Assembly (NCBI GenBank): GCA_003017855.1
Contig: PYER01000004.1
Span: 1 to 64,000 of the forward strand
Reading direction: 5' to 3'
Source: a filamentous cyanobacterium CCT1
Lineage (GTDB): Bacteria > Cyanobacteriota > Cyanobacteriia > Phormidesmidales > Phormidesmidaceae
Length of the DNA stretch: 64,000 bases
Shown here one piece after another: positions 53,230-62,258 of the stretch. The translations under genes and the position numbers were made by a program. Below the pieces are notes generated by a model. The model did not search any database, had not been told where the DNA came from, and saw only the letters and a list, made by a program, of their open reading frames with translations. Within the stretch, counting starts at the first letter, position 1. Each line of letters starts with the position of its first letter.

Positions 53230-54810
53230 ATGGCTTCCATTCTTGACCCGCCCATTTTGCTCAAAGTCGCCAAAATGAAGGAGCGCGTGTGCTGGCAGCA
53301 CCCGGCCCTGCGGGAACGCCACATTGACCAAACCCGCTTGATTTTAGACGATGGCCGCAGCGAGGACCGAGAATTTTCGTTTTTAGTCATTGGCGATAGC
53401 GGCTCTGGGCCACACCCCGACCACCACCCCCAGCGTCGCATTGCCCAGCAAATGCTGCCCCACCTGCAGGACTGCCGCTTTTTGCTGCACACGGGCGATG
53501 TGGTGTACCAGGTCGGCTCTAGTGAGCAGTATCCAGAAAATTTTATCAAGCCCTACCGCGAGTGGCTGGTAGGGGGCGATCGCCCCGGTCAGGTGGCCTT
53601 TGACGAAATGCTGTTCCGCTTTCCGTTTTTGGCCGTGCCGGGCAACCACGACTACTACAATTTGCCCCGGCTCTACAGCATTTTGGTGCAGCTCAGCCGG
53701 CCCGTTCGCAAAGTGCTGCGGCTCAACCTCAACCCCAACGTGGGCTGGCGTGGCTCTGGGGTAGGCGACGCCTACGCCCGTGCTTTTTTAGATTACTTGA
53801 GGACTTTGTCAGACGACGAGTTGGCGACCCACCTCGATCGCCACTACGGCCCCTGGGATGACAAGACCTGGGGGCTGCGCTACCAGCCGGGGCAGTTTAC
53901 TCGCCTGCCCAACCGCTACTACACCTTTCGCTACGGCAGCATTGATTTCTTTGCCCTCGACTCCAGCACCTTTAACGACCCGGCCCTATCGCCCCAGCGG
54001 GCTGCCAGCAGCCACTACCACCAGCGACTGGTGGCCCAGCGGCAGGCTATTTTGCGCGAGCAACAGCAGGTGCGTGACGAGGCTATTCACCTACAGCCCA
54101 ATGATCCCCATACCCAGGAGCGCTTAGACGACCTCCAGGCCAAGGTCGAGCAGCTGGAGGAAATGCTGCTGGATATTGAGAAACAGGCTAACCCAGGACC
54201 CACTACGCTGGTCGATACCGAGCAGCTGCTGTGGCTGCGCGACGGGCTGATTGCCTCCTGGCAGGACAAGTCGGTGCGGGGGCGAGTGCTCTTTTTTCAC
54301 CACCCGCCCTACGTGACAGAGGCTACTAAGTGGGCCCAGGCGCAGACTATGGCCATTCGCCAAAACCTGCGCTGGGTGCTCGATCAGGTGGCGGCGGCCG
54401 TGCCCGAAATTAGCACCGATCGCCCCCCGGTCAACCTGGTGCTGAATGGTCACGCCCACTGCTTTGAGTACATTAAAACCGAGGCTACGGGCTACGCCGA
54501 CAGCCACATGAACTGCGTGGTCTGCGGCGGCAGCGGCCTGAGTCTGAGGCGACAGCGGCCCGAAGGCACTATGCTCTACGAACCTCTGGGCACTGATCCT
54601 GATGGGCAGGTGGCGTTTAGGCTAGTGGCCAAGTCGCAGTTGTATATGGGGCTGACGGGCCACAAAACCGAGCGGCGACGGCCCTATTCGTTTGTGCGCA
54701 TCGATGTTACCGGGGATGACTCGCCGCAGTTTGTGCTGACCCCTTATATATCGGAGCGCTTTCATCAGGGGTGGGAGGATTATGCGATGGATCCGTTGGT
54801 GTTGAGTTAG
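53230..54810 (+). CDS. Metallophosphoesterase
   Basis: ATG 53230 (MASILDPPILLKVAKMKERV), preceded by GGCAGGACCC, gives 526 residues. Calcineurin-like dimetal motifs are in order: GDSGSG, HTGDVVY, PGNHDYYNL, and GHAHCFEY near the C-terminus, with FFHHPPYV in between. The metal-site histidines and aspartates are all visible. A coiled-coil insert (RQAILREQQQVRDEA, LQAKVEQLEEML) lies in the middle. No signal peptide is visible. The substrate is unknown. Confidence 0.88.
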   Translation: MASILDPPILLKVAKMKERVCWQHPALRERHIDQTRLILDDGRSEDREFSFLVIGDSGSGPHPDHHPQRRIAQQMLPHLQDCRFLLHTGDVVYQVGSSEQYPENFIKPYREWLVGGDRPGQVAFDEMLFRFPFLAVPGNHDYYNLPRLYSILVQLSRPVRKVLRLNLNPNVGWRGSGVGDAYARAFLDYLRTLSDDELATHLDRHYGPWDDKTWGLRYQPGQFTRLPNRYYTFRYGSIDFFALDSSTFNDPALSPQRAASSHYHQRLVAQRQAILREQQQVRDEAIHLQPNDPHTQERLDDLQAKVEQLEEMLLDIEKQANPGPTTLVDTEQLLWLRDGLIASWQDKSVRGRVLFFHHPPYVTEATKWAQAQTMAIRQNLRWVLDQVAAAVPEISTDRPPVNLVLNGHAHCFEYIKTEATGYADSHMNCVVCGGSGLSLRRQRPEGTMLYEPLGTDPDGQVAFRLVAKSQLYMGLTGHKTERRRPYSFVRIDVTGDDSPQFVLTPYISERFHQGWEDYAMDPLVLS

Positions 54811-54850
54811 TGCGTGGGTGCGTGGGTGCGTGGGTGTGTGAGGGGGTTAG
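54811..54850 (+). repeat. GTGCGTGG simple repeat
   Basis: Three near-identical GTGCGTGG units followed by GTGTGTGAGGGGG, directly after the metallophosphoesterase stop. It is of the same type as the tract at 22469. Confidence 0.7.
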
Positions 54851-54893
54851 GGAAGAGGGGGGAGAGTCAGATTTTGTGACGGGGTGAGCTGAG

Positions 54894-55481
54894 ATGGAGC
54901 GGGTGGAGGAGATTCTGCGGTTTTGGTTTGGGGATCCGGCGGATTCGGAGGGGGAGTATGGCCAGCAGCGTAAGGTGTGGTTTAAGAAGGACCCAACTTT
55001 TGATGATGCGATTCGGCGGCGGTTTTTAGGGGATGTGGAACGGGCGATCGCGGGCGAACTTGATGCCTGGCGATCGCAGCCCCGCTCTTGTCTAGCTCTG
55101 GTGCTGCTGCTCGATCAGTTTCCGCGCAATCTGTTTCGGGGGGAGGCGAGAAGTTTTGCGGGCGATCGCGCCGCCTTAGACACCGCCTACTACGCCCTCG
55201 AGCGCAGCTACGACCAGCAGGTGCTGCCGGTGGAGCGCATGTTTTTTTACCTGCCTCTAGAGCACAGCGAGAACCTGGCCGACCAGGAGCGCAGTGTGGA
55301 ACTGGTGCGATCGCTCCATGCCGTCGATCCCGAAAAATTTGAATCTACCCTCGACTACGCCCTGCGCCACCGGGACGTGATTGATCGCTTTAGCCGTTTC
55401 CCCCACCGCAATGACGTGCTGGGACGGGAAACAACGCCGGAGGAGGCGGAGTTTTTGCGGCAGCCGGGGTCGAGGTTTTGA
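54894..55481 (+). CDS. DUF924 family protein
   Basis: A 195-residue helical protein with the DUF924 pattern: ILRFWFGDPADS at the start, WFKKDPTFDDAIRRRF, LALVLLLDQFPRNLFRG in the centre, MFFYLPLEHSENLADQERSV, and a final HRDVIDRFSRFPHRNDVLGR. The family resembles TPR-like superhelices and has no assigned function. It lies downstream of the metallophosphoesterase with a simple repeat in between. Confidence 0.9.
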   Translation: MERVEEILRFWFGDPADSEGEYGQQRKVWFKKDPTFDDAIRRRFLGDVERAIAGELDAWRSQPRSCLALVLLLDQFPRNLFRGEARSFAGDRAALDTAYYALERSYDQQVLPVERMFFYLPLEHSENLADQERSVELVRSLHAVDPEKFESTLDYALRHRDVIDRFSRFPHRNDVLGRETTPEEAEFLRQPGSRF

Positions 55482-55483
55482 AT

Positions 55484-55546
55484 TTTGATTTTTTCCTTTT
55501 GAACTCCAATGGATTACCAAATTCAAAGTTCAAAATTCAAAATTGG
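55484..55546 (+). repeat. AAAATTC-type heptamer repeat
   Basis: AATTTTGATTTTTTCC and CAAATTCAAAGTTCAAAATTCAAAATTGG fill the gap between two convergent genes, of the same type as the tract at 18918. Confidence 0.7.
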
Positions 55547-56224
55547 CTACCCGCCTAACCGATACCCCTTGCCGTAAACCGTATGAATAATCGGGAGTGT
55601 GCCTTTGGGTTCGATCTTGCGGCGCAGCAGGCGCATTTGAGCGGCGACTACGTTGCTGCTGGGGGCTTCTTGATCGCCCCAGACGCCCTGGTAGATCTGC
55701 TCGTGGGTGAGCACCTGGTTGGCGTGGCGCAGCAGGTAGGCCAGCAGGCGGGTCTCTTTTTCAGAGAGTTCGGCGGGTTGGCCCTGGCGGTGAGCGCGCT
55801 GGTTGGCTTCATCCAGGGTCAGATCGTCGTAGGCAAGACGGGTTGGGGGAGCTGACTCTAGGTTGGGCGATCGCCGCAGCAGCGCCCGCACCCGTGCCAG
55901 CAGTTCGCGCAGCTCGAAGGGTTTGACTAGGTAATCGTCGGCTCCAGCATCGAGCCCATCAACGCGATCGTTGAGGGTGTCTTTGGCGGTGAGAAAGAGG
56001 ACGGGGGTGCTGTCGTGGCGCGATCGCACCTGCCGACAGATCTCCAACCCGCTCAGCCCCGGCAGCATCCAGTCGAGAATCAGCAGGTCGTAGCCGCCCT
56101 GGCTGGCCAGCTCAGAACCCGCTGCACCGTCAGTGGCCACATCCACCTGGTAGCCCTCGCGATTGAGCAGGCGACTCAGCGGGTCGGCGAGTTCTACTTC
56201 GTCATCAACCAGCAGAATTTTCAT
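55547..56224 (-). CDS. OmpR-family response regulator, RppA-like
   Basis: A 225-residue protein. The receiver has VDDEVELADPLSRLL, the phospho-acceptor Asp in LLILDWMLPGLSG, and Lys in DDYLVKPFELRELL. The DNA-binding winged helix has SEKETRLLAYLLRH and VVAAQMRLLRRKIEPKG, ending VYGKGYRLG. The sequence resembles cyanobacterial RppA-type regulators, which are paired with RppB kinases and linked to redox or metal signals. No kinase is adjacent, so it is an orphan here. Confidence 0.88.
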   Translation of the reverse strand: MKILLVDDEVELADPLSRLLNREGYQVDVATDGAAGSELASQGGYDLLILDWMLPGLSGLEICRQVRSRHDSTPVLFLTAKDTLNDRVDGLDAGADDYLVKPFELRELLARVRALLRRSPNLESAPPTRLAYDDLTLDEANQRAHRQGQPAELSEKETRLLAYLLRHANQVLTHEQIYQGVWGDQEAPSSNVVAAQMRLLRRKIEPKGTLPIIHTVYGKGYRLGG

Positions 56225-56276
56225 GGGAAGGCTTTAGGCGGGTGAGCGGGTAGCGGGGTGGATGAGTGAGGGGTGC

Positions 56277-56735
56277 TTAACGCCAGGGTTCCTCGGTTAG
56301 TAAAGCCTGTAGCTCTCTGCTAAAGGGATAGGCAGCGGAGAATTCGCTGGCGGGGTAGGCAGTTGAGGCTTCAGCCAGGGCATCTTGATAGACCTCATCC
56401 AGCACATCCTGAAAGTAGCCTTTAAGGCTGGGGGATTGCTTGAGTAACCGCTTGAGGGCGTTGCGCTGCTCCACGATGGTGAGCTGCCAGCCACGATAGT
56501 CATTGGGTGAGTTGACGTAGCAGCGCTTGAGCAAATGGACGAGCAAAACACTGAGGCGGCTCTCTAGCTCTCGCCTGGCCGATTTTCCCAAGTCTGCAAT
56601 CTCCTCAATTAGCCCTTCCCAATCGAGTTGGTCAACGTCTCGCGCCTCTAAACAGGCAACAGTAGCCTCGACCCAGCGGACAAAGTCCTCATCGTAAAGC
56701 TGATGCAGCGGCGTTTGCAGCGGAGACTTGGGCAT
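56277..56735 (-). CDS. DUF29 family protein
   Basis: A 152-residue protein with the DUF29 layout: LYDEDFVRWVEATVACLEARDVDQLDWEGLIEEIADLGKSARRELESRL, LLKRCY, and then VEQRNALKRLLKQSPSL and a C-terminal segment. DUF29 proteins are small helical proteins, multiplied in cyanobacteria, with no known function. It starts MPKSPLQTPLHQ and is transcribed alone. Confidence 0.88.
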   Translation of the reverse strand: MPKSPLQTPLHQLYDEDFVRWVEATVACLEARDVDQLDWEGLIEEIADLGKSARRELESRLSVLLVHLLKRCYVNSPNDYRGWQLTIVEQRNALKRLLKQSPSLKGYFQDVLDEVYQDALAEASTAYPASEFSAAYPFSRELQALLTEEPWR

Positions 56736-56795
56736 AGCACCAAGGCCTGGGAGAACTAATCATTAGTTTATGCTACGCCGACGGGAGCTTCTCAA

Positions 56796-58163
56796 CTACA
56801 GACAATCGCGGATAGCCTGCTCCAAGATGGCTAACCCTTCGTCTAGCTCAGCTTGGGTCACAGTTAAGGGCGGCGCGATCCGCCAGACGCTGCCCATGCC
56901 GGGCAGGGCGGTAATGTTCATGCTCAGCCCTAGCTCCAGACAGCGGCGGGTAATGGCGGCCCCGGTTTCTGGGTCGGGTTCACGGGTGGTTCGATCTTTC
57001 ACCAGTTCTACCCCCAGCAGCAGCCCGCGACCCCGCACATCGCCGATCGCCTCGTAGCGATCCTTGAGCTTGAGCAGGCCATTCTTCAAGTAGGCTCCCA
57101 TCGTCGCCGCCCGGTCGGCCAGATTTTGGTTAGTCAGCACCCGCAGCACCGCCAGCCCTACCTCCGCTGGCATCGGATCCGAAACATGGGAGGTGTAGTA
57201 AATAAAGCCTTTTTCGTAGCAGTCTGTCTCAATGGCATCGCTGGTAACGGTTGCGGCCAGCGGCAGGCCACCCCCTAGGGTCTTCGACAAGGTGAGAATG
57301 TCGGGCACCATGCCCAGCTGTTCGAAGGCAAAGAAGCTGCCCAGGCGGCCAAAGGCGGTTTGGGCTTCATCCAAAATCAGCAGCATGCCCCGCTCCTGGC
57401 AGTAGGCCTGCAGCCGCTGAAAGTAGCCCTCGGGCGGCACGACAACCCCTCCGGCGCTGAGCACCGGCTCGGCAATCACGGCGGCATAGGCCCCCACTGA
57501 TTGGCTGTCGACCAGGTCAAACCCTATTTCCAGGCAGGCCATGTCGCACTGGTCTTGGCAGTGGCGAATGGGGCAGCGGTAGCAGTTTGGCGTGGGCAGC
57601 GCGAGGTTGCCGGGAATGGTAGGGCCGTAGCCCTTGCGGGCCGAGACAAAGGTGCTGGCGCTGGCTCCGGCGGTCATGCCGTGCCAGGAGGCGCTTAACC
57701 CTACCACCTCAAAGCCGCCGGTATGCAGCTTGGCCATTCGCAGTGCGGCTTCGTTGGCTTCGCTGCCGGTGTTGAGAAACAGAGCCTTTTGCAGGTTTGG
57801 CGGCAAAATCTGGCAGAGCGAATGGGCCAGTTCTACTACCGATGGAGACAGCATGCCGCTAAACAGGTGCAGCACGTCCTCACAGGCTTTGTGGATGGCC
57901 TGCACGATGTCGGGGTGGTTGTGGCCCAGGGTGGCGCACATTTGCCCAGAGGTAAAGTCGAGAATCTTGCGGCCCTGGCGATCGTACAGGTAGCTACCTT
58001 TTGCTCGCTCAATCAGCCGAGGCGTGAATCTGCCGCCGTAACGCACCAGGTGATGCTCAACGATGTCCCACATCTCCGCTTCGGAGGGGGCGGTCGGCGG
58101 TTGCGAAACAGAACTTGCGGTTGGGGCAGGCGTAACGCTGACATTGTAGATAGAGTCGGGCAT
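56796..58163 (-). CDS. Class III aminotransferase (aspartate aminotransferase family, PLP)
   Basis: ATG 58163 (MPDSIYNVSVTPAP) gives 455 residues. PLP motifs: NTGSEANEAALRMAKL, ILDEAQTAFGRLGSFFAF, and the PLP lysine in LTLSKTLGGGLPLA. The overall sequence resembles 2,2-dialkylglycine decarboxylase-type enzymes; ornithine, GABA and similar aminotransferases share the fold. Residues around 215-240 have a cysteine-rich insert (CYRCPIRHCQDQCDMAC), as in some relatives with a structural metal site. The substrate is not readable. It lies 68 bases after glpK. Confidence 0.86.
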   Translation of the reverse strand: MPDSIYNVSVTPAPTASSVSQPPTAPSEAEMWDIVEHHLVRYGGRFTPRLIERAKGSYLYDRQGRKILDFTSGQMCATLGHNHPDIVQAIHKACEDVLHLFSGMLSPSVVELAHSLCQILPPNLQKALFLNTGSEANEAALRMAKLHTGGFEVVGLSASWHGMTAGASASTFVSARKGYGPTIPGNLALPTPNCYRCPIRHCQDQCDMACLEIGFDLVDSQSVGAYAAVIAEPVLSAGGVVVPPEGYFQRLQAYCQERGMLLILDEAQTAFGRLGSFFAFEQLGMVPDILTLSKTLGGGLPLAATVTSDAIETDCYEKGFIYYTSHVSDPMPAEVGLAVLRVLTNQNLADRAATMGAYLKNGLLKLKDRYEAIGDVRGRGLLLGVELVKDRTTREPDPETGAAITRRCLELGLSMNITALPGMGSVWRIAPPLTVTQAELDEGLAILEQAIRDCL

Positions 58164-58231
58164 GGTAGAGGCGGCAAAGAGGAATATTCCCCTTAGATTA
58201 GCGGGAATTCCACTGGCTGCAGCTCTGACGG

Positions 58232-59746
58232 CTAGCAAGCCCAGTTTTTGGCGCGCTCAACGGCTTTCATCCACATTCCGAAGTTCTCTTGAGCGGTGCT
58301 CTGCCCAGCGCCAGGCTCAAAGACGCGATCGATGGGGCGACCCTCAACCAGGGTACGGTAGTCATTCCAAAAGCCCACGGCCAAACCGGCGGCAAAGGCA
58401 GCCCCCTGAGCGGTGACATCGAGCACCTGGGGCCGCTCCACCGGAATGCCCAGCACATCGGCCTGGAACTGCATTAAAAAGTCGTTGTTGCAGGCCCCGC
58501 CGTCGACCTTGAGCTGGCGAATGGGGGTGCCGCCATCCTGGTTGACGGCATCGACGACTTCTTTGACTTCGTAGGCGATCGCCTCCAATACCGCCCGCAC
58601 CATGTGTTCGCGCTGGACCCCGCGAGTCAGTCCCAAAAACGCACCGCGAGCGCTCATATCCCAATGGGGGGCACCGAGGCCGCTGAGGGCGGGCACAAAA
58701 TAAACTCCGCCATTGTCGGCGGCTTGTCGGGCGACAATTTCAGTTTCGGCGGCGCTGGAGATTACCTGCAGGCCGTCGCGCAGCCACTGAATGCAGGCCC
58801 CAGCGGTGAACATACTGCCCTCGATCGCATAGCCAATGTGGGGCTGCTTCGCATCGTCCGTTGCTTCCGACCAGGCCACGGTGGAGAGCAGCTGATTCTG
58901 CGATCGCACTACTTCATCGCCCGTGTGCGACACCAGAAATGCGCCGGTGCCATAGGTGCACTTGAGCAGGCCGGGGCGATCGCAGCCGTGGCCGTAGAGA
59001 GCGGCCTGCTGATCGCCAAAAATAGCCGTAATCGGAATTTCGGCCCCAAACAGCTTCGGGTCGGTGTGGCCAAACACGCCAATGCTGGGCTTGATCGCAG
59101 GCATCATGTGGGGCGGAATGTCGAACAGCGACAGCAGCGTGTCATCCCACTGGCCGCTGGCGATGTTAAGCAACATGGTGCGGCTGGCATTGCTGTGGTC
59201 GGTGGCGTGCACCTGCCGTCCGGTCAGGTTCCACAGCACCCAGCTGTCGACCGTACCCGCCAGTACCTGATCAAAGTCCGCAGGCGGGTCCATTTCTTTC
59301 TTAGCCTGCTCTAGCAGCCAGGCCAGCTTGGTAGCCGAGAAGTAGGCATCGAGCACCAGGCCGGTACGATCGTAGATTTCCTCGGCCTTACCCGCTTCGC
59401 GCAGCTGGTTGCACAGGGGCGCGGTGCGGCGGTCTTGCCAGACAATGGCGTTGGCCAGGGGGCGGCCGGTGCTGCTATCCCACAGCAGGCAGGTTTCGCG
59501 CTGTACGGTCAAGCCAATGGCGGCAATATCGGTGGGCTTGAGCCCGGCTTTAGAAATGGCAGACCCCATAGCCCACTCTATTTCTTCCCAAATTTCGCGA
59601 GCGTTGTGCTCAACCCAGCCCGGCTGCGGATAGTACTGGGTTAGCTCACGGTATGCCTGACCTGCGATCGCGCCCTCCCGGTCAAAGATAATCGCTCGGT
59701 TGCCGGTGGTGCCCAGGTCCAGGGCCATGATGTAGTTAGCAGTCAT
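58232..59746 (-). CDS. glpK: Glycerol kinase
   Basis: ATG 59746 (MTANYIMALDLGTTGNRAII) gives 504 residues. The FGGY-family motifs are present: DLGTTGNRAIIFD (ATP loop), VQRETCLLWDSSTGRP, CTYGTGAFL, GLGAPHWDMSARG, and the FGGY signature GGACNNDFLMQFQADVLG near the C-terminus. It makes sn-glycerol 3-phosphate. No glycerol facilitator or dehydrogenase is adjacent. A long antisense ORF at 58604-59314 is a shadow. Confidence 0.95.
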   Translation of the reverse strand: MTANYIMALDLGTTGNRAIIFDREGAIAGQAYRELTQYYPQPGWVEHNAREIWEEIEWAMGSAISKAGLKPTDIAAIGLTVQRETCLLWDSSTGRPLANAIVWQDRRTAPLCNQLREAGKAEEIYDRTGLVLDAYFSATKLAWLLEQAKKEMDPPADFDQVLAGTVDSWVLWNLTGRQVHATDHSNASRTMLLNIASGQWDDTLLSLFDIPPHMMPAIKPSIGVFGHTDPKLFGAEIPITAIFGDQQAALYGHGCDRPGLLKCTYGTGAFLVSHTGDEVVRSQNQLLSTVAWSEATDDAKQPHIGYAIEGSMFTAGACIQWLRDGLQVISSAAETEIVARQAADNGGVYFVPALSGLGAPHWDMSARGAFLGLTRGVQREHMVRAVLEAIAYEVKEVVDAVNQDGGTPIRQLKVDGGACNNDFLMQFQADVLGIPVERPQVLDVTAQGAAFAAGLAVGFWNDYRTLVEGRPIDRVFEPGAGQSTAQENFGMWMKAVERAKNWAC

Positions 59747-59843
59747 TAGCTCGGTATATTTGCAGCGCCAAAAGCGTAGCAAATTATGCCAAATTTCGCC
59801 TCATCCTTAAGGAAGGCTTTGCGCTTTCCACCCATGTGGGAAC

Positions 59844-60134
59844 TTATTCAAAGATGGCCTCAAGATTTCTATAACCGCTTAATACTCTAACGATTACGAC
59901 GTCCTCACCGACTAGCTTGTAGAGAATGATAAAGTCCATTAAGGGAAGGCCACGGAGACTGGGTCTAACATTCTCATAGGATTTTCCCATGTTGGGGAAT
60001 TGCAGTAGTCGCTCACACTTACGATTGAATTCCTGTACAAACCGCTCCCCAGCGTTGACGTTTCTACTTAAAAAATAATCAACAATTTCTTGCAAATCGC
60101 GACTAGCTTCAAGGGTGATAACGTATCGATTCAT
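59844..60134 (-). CDS. parE: ParE/RelE-family toxin
   Basis: A 96-residue toxin of the RelE/ParE superfamily: YVITLEASRDLQEIVDYFLSRNVNAGERFVQEF, a central helix CERLLQFPNMGKSY, then RGLPLMDFIILYKLVGEDVVIVRVLSGYRNLEAIF with the typical late strand. ParE toxins inhibit gyrase and RelE toxins cleave mRNA; this one is closer to ParE. It overlaps the antitoxin by four bases (ATGA), so the pair is coupled. Both frames are intact. Confidence 0.88.
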   Translation of the reverse strand: MNRYVITLEASRDLQEIVDYFLSRNVNAGERFVQEFNRKCERLLQFPNMGKSYENVRPSLRGLPLMDFIILYKLVGEDVVIVRVLSGYRNLEAIFE

Positions 60135-60397
60135 CCGGCGTCTTCCTGGGCCTTCTGAATTTTCTCCCTTAGCTGGGCCATCACGATTTCTCCATCTAAA
60201 ACCTCACCTGTTTCAATTTGCCGTAGACCTTCATCTACTTTTTGGCGGGTCTCTTGCAGCCACTGATCGTAGCTTTTTTCCCACTCTGCCAATAGCGACA
60301 GAGCCCGATCAATGACTTCTTCAGGATCTCCATAGCGACCCTTGCTAATTTGAGCTTCAATGAATTTGGTTTGTTCGGGTCCGAGAGAAACGTCCAT
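60131..60397 (-). CDS. parD: ParD-family antitoxin
   Basis: An 88-residue antitoxin. The N-terminal ribbon-helix-helix (VSLGPEQTKFIEAQISKGRYGDPEEVIDRALSLLAE) is followed by a disordered-looking helical tail (KVDEGLRQIETGEVLDGEIV) that wraps the toxin. It precedes and overlaps the ParE gene. It is likely to bind its own promoter in the region upstream of 60397. Confidence 0.88.
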   Translation of the reverse strand: MDVSLGPEQTKFIEAQISKGRYGDPEEVIDRALSLLAEWEKSYDQWLQETRQKVDEGLRQIETGEVLDGEIVMAQLREKIQKAQEDAG

Positions 60398-60649
60398 TCT
60401 CGATAGCCTTTGGAGAAAATATTAACCAACCACATGGGCGAGATAGTAAGAATTACTTACCACCTTCCTGTCCCTGACCGTTCTTGATGCTTTCCTAATA
60501 GTATCAACCACCCGTTGGCGAAATACGGGCCTTCGGCACAGCCCACCTGAGAGTTCGGTATCCCCCTCTCCCAGGCGGCAGGCTCTTGTGAAACAATTCT
60601 GGTTATCGACGGGATACTACCCCGGCTGTTGCGCCCCGACGTTGCGTTT

Positions 60650-61831
60650 ATGAGGCTTGCTCCCTTGAAAGGATTCTGGATACCCCTGAAGCGGCTGCTG
60701 GCGACGATCGCCGCCACTGTGATGATGTGGACAGGGGCAGTCGCGCCCCCCGCCTATGCTCAATCGTCAGCGCCATCGGCAGCTGCGGCAGCCATTGGTG
60801 GCGAAAGTTTTGTCGCCGCTGCCGTACGCCAGGTTGGCCCAGCGGTGGTTCGCATCGACACCGAAAAAACCATCACTCGCCAGGCGCGGGATCCGATCTA
60901 TGAGGATCCATTTTTGCGCGATTTCTTTGGCGGCGGCTTTCCTCGCCAGCCCCAGGAAGAACTGCTGCGGGGGCAGGGGTCAGGGTTCATCATCGACAAT
61001 ACCGGCAATATTCTCACCAATGCCCACGTGGTCAACGGGGCCGACCGGGTGGTCGTCACCCTCAAAGATGGTCGCAGCTTTGACGCTGTGGTTGAAGGGT
61101 TTGACGAAGTCACTGACCTGGCTGTGGTCAAAATCGACGATGGTGAGGACGATGTTTTGCCCGTGGCTACCCTGGGCGACTCGGATGCGGTAGAGGTGGG
61201 CGACTGGGCGATCGCCGTGGGCAACCCCCTGGGCCTCGACAACACAGTGACTTTGGGCATTGTCAGCACCCTCAAGCGCACCAGCAGCTCTGTGGGCATC
61301 CCCGGCAAGCGGCTGGAGTTTATTCAAACCGATGCGGCGATTAACCCCGGCAACTCGGGCGGGCCGTTGGTTAACCAGCGGGGCGAGGTGATCGGCATCA
61401 ACACCGCCATTCGCGCCGACGCTATGGGCATTGGCTTTGCGATCCCCATCAACAAGGCCAAGGAAATCAAAGACATGCTGGCTCGGGGCGAAACCGTTGC
61501 CCACCCCTACATCGGCGTGCAGATTGCCAACCTCACCCCTGAGCAGGCCAGGCTCAACAACGCAGATATCAATTCCGGCATGTACCTGCCCGAGGTGAAC
61601 GGGGTGCTGGTGATTCGGGTGCTGGAGGGTACCCCCGCAGCGGCGGCCGGTCTGCGGCGTGGCGACGTGATTTTGCAGGTGAATGGCACCCCCATTCGCA
61701 GTGCCGATGGGCTGCAAATCAAGGTTGAAAATACCAAGATTGGCGATGCTCTGGAGCTTCAAATTCAGCGCGGCGATCGCCCCATGAGCGTGCGGGTCAA
61801 AACCGCCGAACTGCGCGAGCAGGCCGAGTAA
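60650..61831 (+). CDS. Deg/HtrA family serine protease, one PDZ domain
   Basis: ATG 60650 (MRLAPLKGFW) gives 393 residues. A signal peptide ends near PAYAQ. The trypsin-like domain has the full triad: His126 in TNAHVVNG, Asp156 in TDLAVVKI, and Ser236 in NPGNSGGPL. A single PDZ domain follows (RVLEGTPAAAAGLRRGDVILQVNGTPI). It is a cyanobacterial HhoA/HhoB/HtrA-type protease acting in the periplasm or thylakoid lumen on unfolded proteins. I cannot say which of the three paralogues it is. Confidence 0.93.
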   Translation: MRLAPLKGFWIPLKRLLATIAATVMMWTGAVAPPAYAQSSAPSAAAAAIGGESFVAAAVRQVGPAVVRIDTEKTITRQARDPIYEDPFLRDFFGGGFPRQPQEELLRGQGSGFIIDNTGNILTNAHVVNGADRVVVTLKDGRSFDAVVEGFDEVTDLAVVKIDDGEDDVLPVATLGDSDAVEVGDWAIAVGNPLGLDNTVTLGIVSTLKRTSSSVGIPGKRLEFIQTDAAINPGNSGGPLVNQRGEVIGINTAIRADAMGIGFAIPINKAKEIKDMLARGETVAHPYIGVQIANLTPEQARLNNADINSGMYLPEVNGVLVIRVLEGTPAAAAGLRRGDVILQVNGTPIRSADGLQIKVENTKIGDALELQIQRGDRPMSVRVKTAELREQAE

Positions 61832-61895
61832 TTTAGTCCTTAAAGGACTAGCCAAATTTCAAGATTGTAAATCCAACATTCTCAGGAGATTCCCC

Positions 61896-62240
61896 ATGCA
61901 TTCCACCGAAGACACCGGCACCCGCAAGCTACTTTCTGCCCTTAGCCACGGCTCTATTTTCTTCAATACTCTGATTCTTGCTGTCGGCGTTCCCATTGCC
62001 ATTCTGCTGATTTCTAAGGATTCAGTCATTAAGGAAAGCGCCAAAGAGGCGATCAACTTTCACATCAATATGTGGTTCTGGTGGACTGTGGCAGGCATTC
62101 TGGCCTGGGTGTTGATCGGCATCCCGCTTTTGTTTGTGCTGGGCATTGTGAACTTCATCATGCCGATTGTGGCTATCTTTTACAGCCTCAGCCAGCCCAA
62201 TACCGTGTTTCGCTATCCGCTCATTCTGCGGCTGTTTTAG
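61896..62240 (+). CDS. DUF4870 domain membrane protein
   Basis: A 114-residue protein with AGGAG upstream of the ATG. The pattern is that of DUF4870: LLSALSHGSIFFNTLILAVGVPIAILL, KESAKEAINFHINMWFWW, and a C-terminal membrane pair (LAWVLIGIPLLFVLGIVNFIMPIVAIFYSL). Three or four membrane helices are visible. The function is unknown. It follows the Deg protease by 64 bases and may share its transcript. Confidence 0.88.
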   Translation: MHSTEDTGTRKLLSALSHGSIFFNTLILAVGVPIAILLISKDSVIKESAKEAINFHINMWFWWTVAGILAWVLIGIPLLFVLGIVNFIMPIVAIFYSLSQPNTVFRYPLILRLF

Positions 62241-62258
62241 AGCATCGGTACAGTTCTC

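Noticed and set aside
58604-59314. 236-residue plus-strand ORF opposite glpK
   Set aside because: It is fully antisense to a well-conserved glycerol kinase and has no family-like motifs.
60980-61855. 291-residue minus-strand ORF opposite the Deg protease
   Set aside because: It is antisense to a protease with an intact catalytic triad; a GC-driven shadow.
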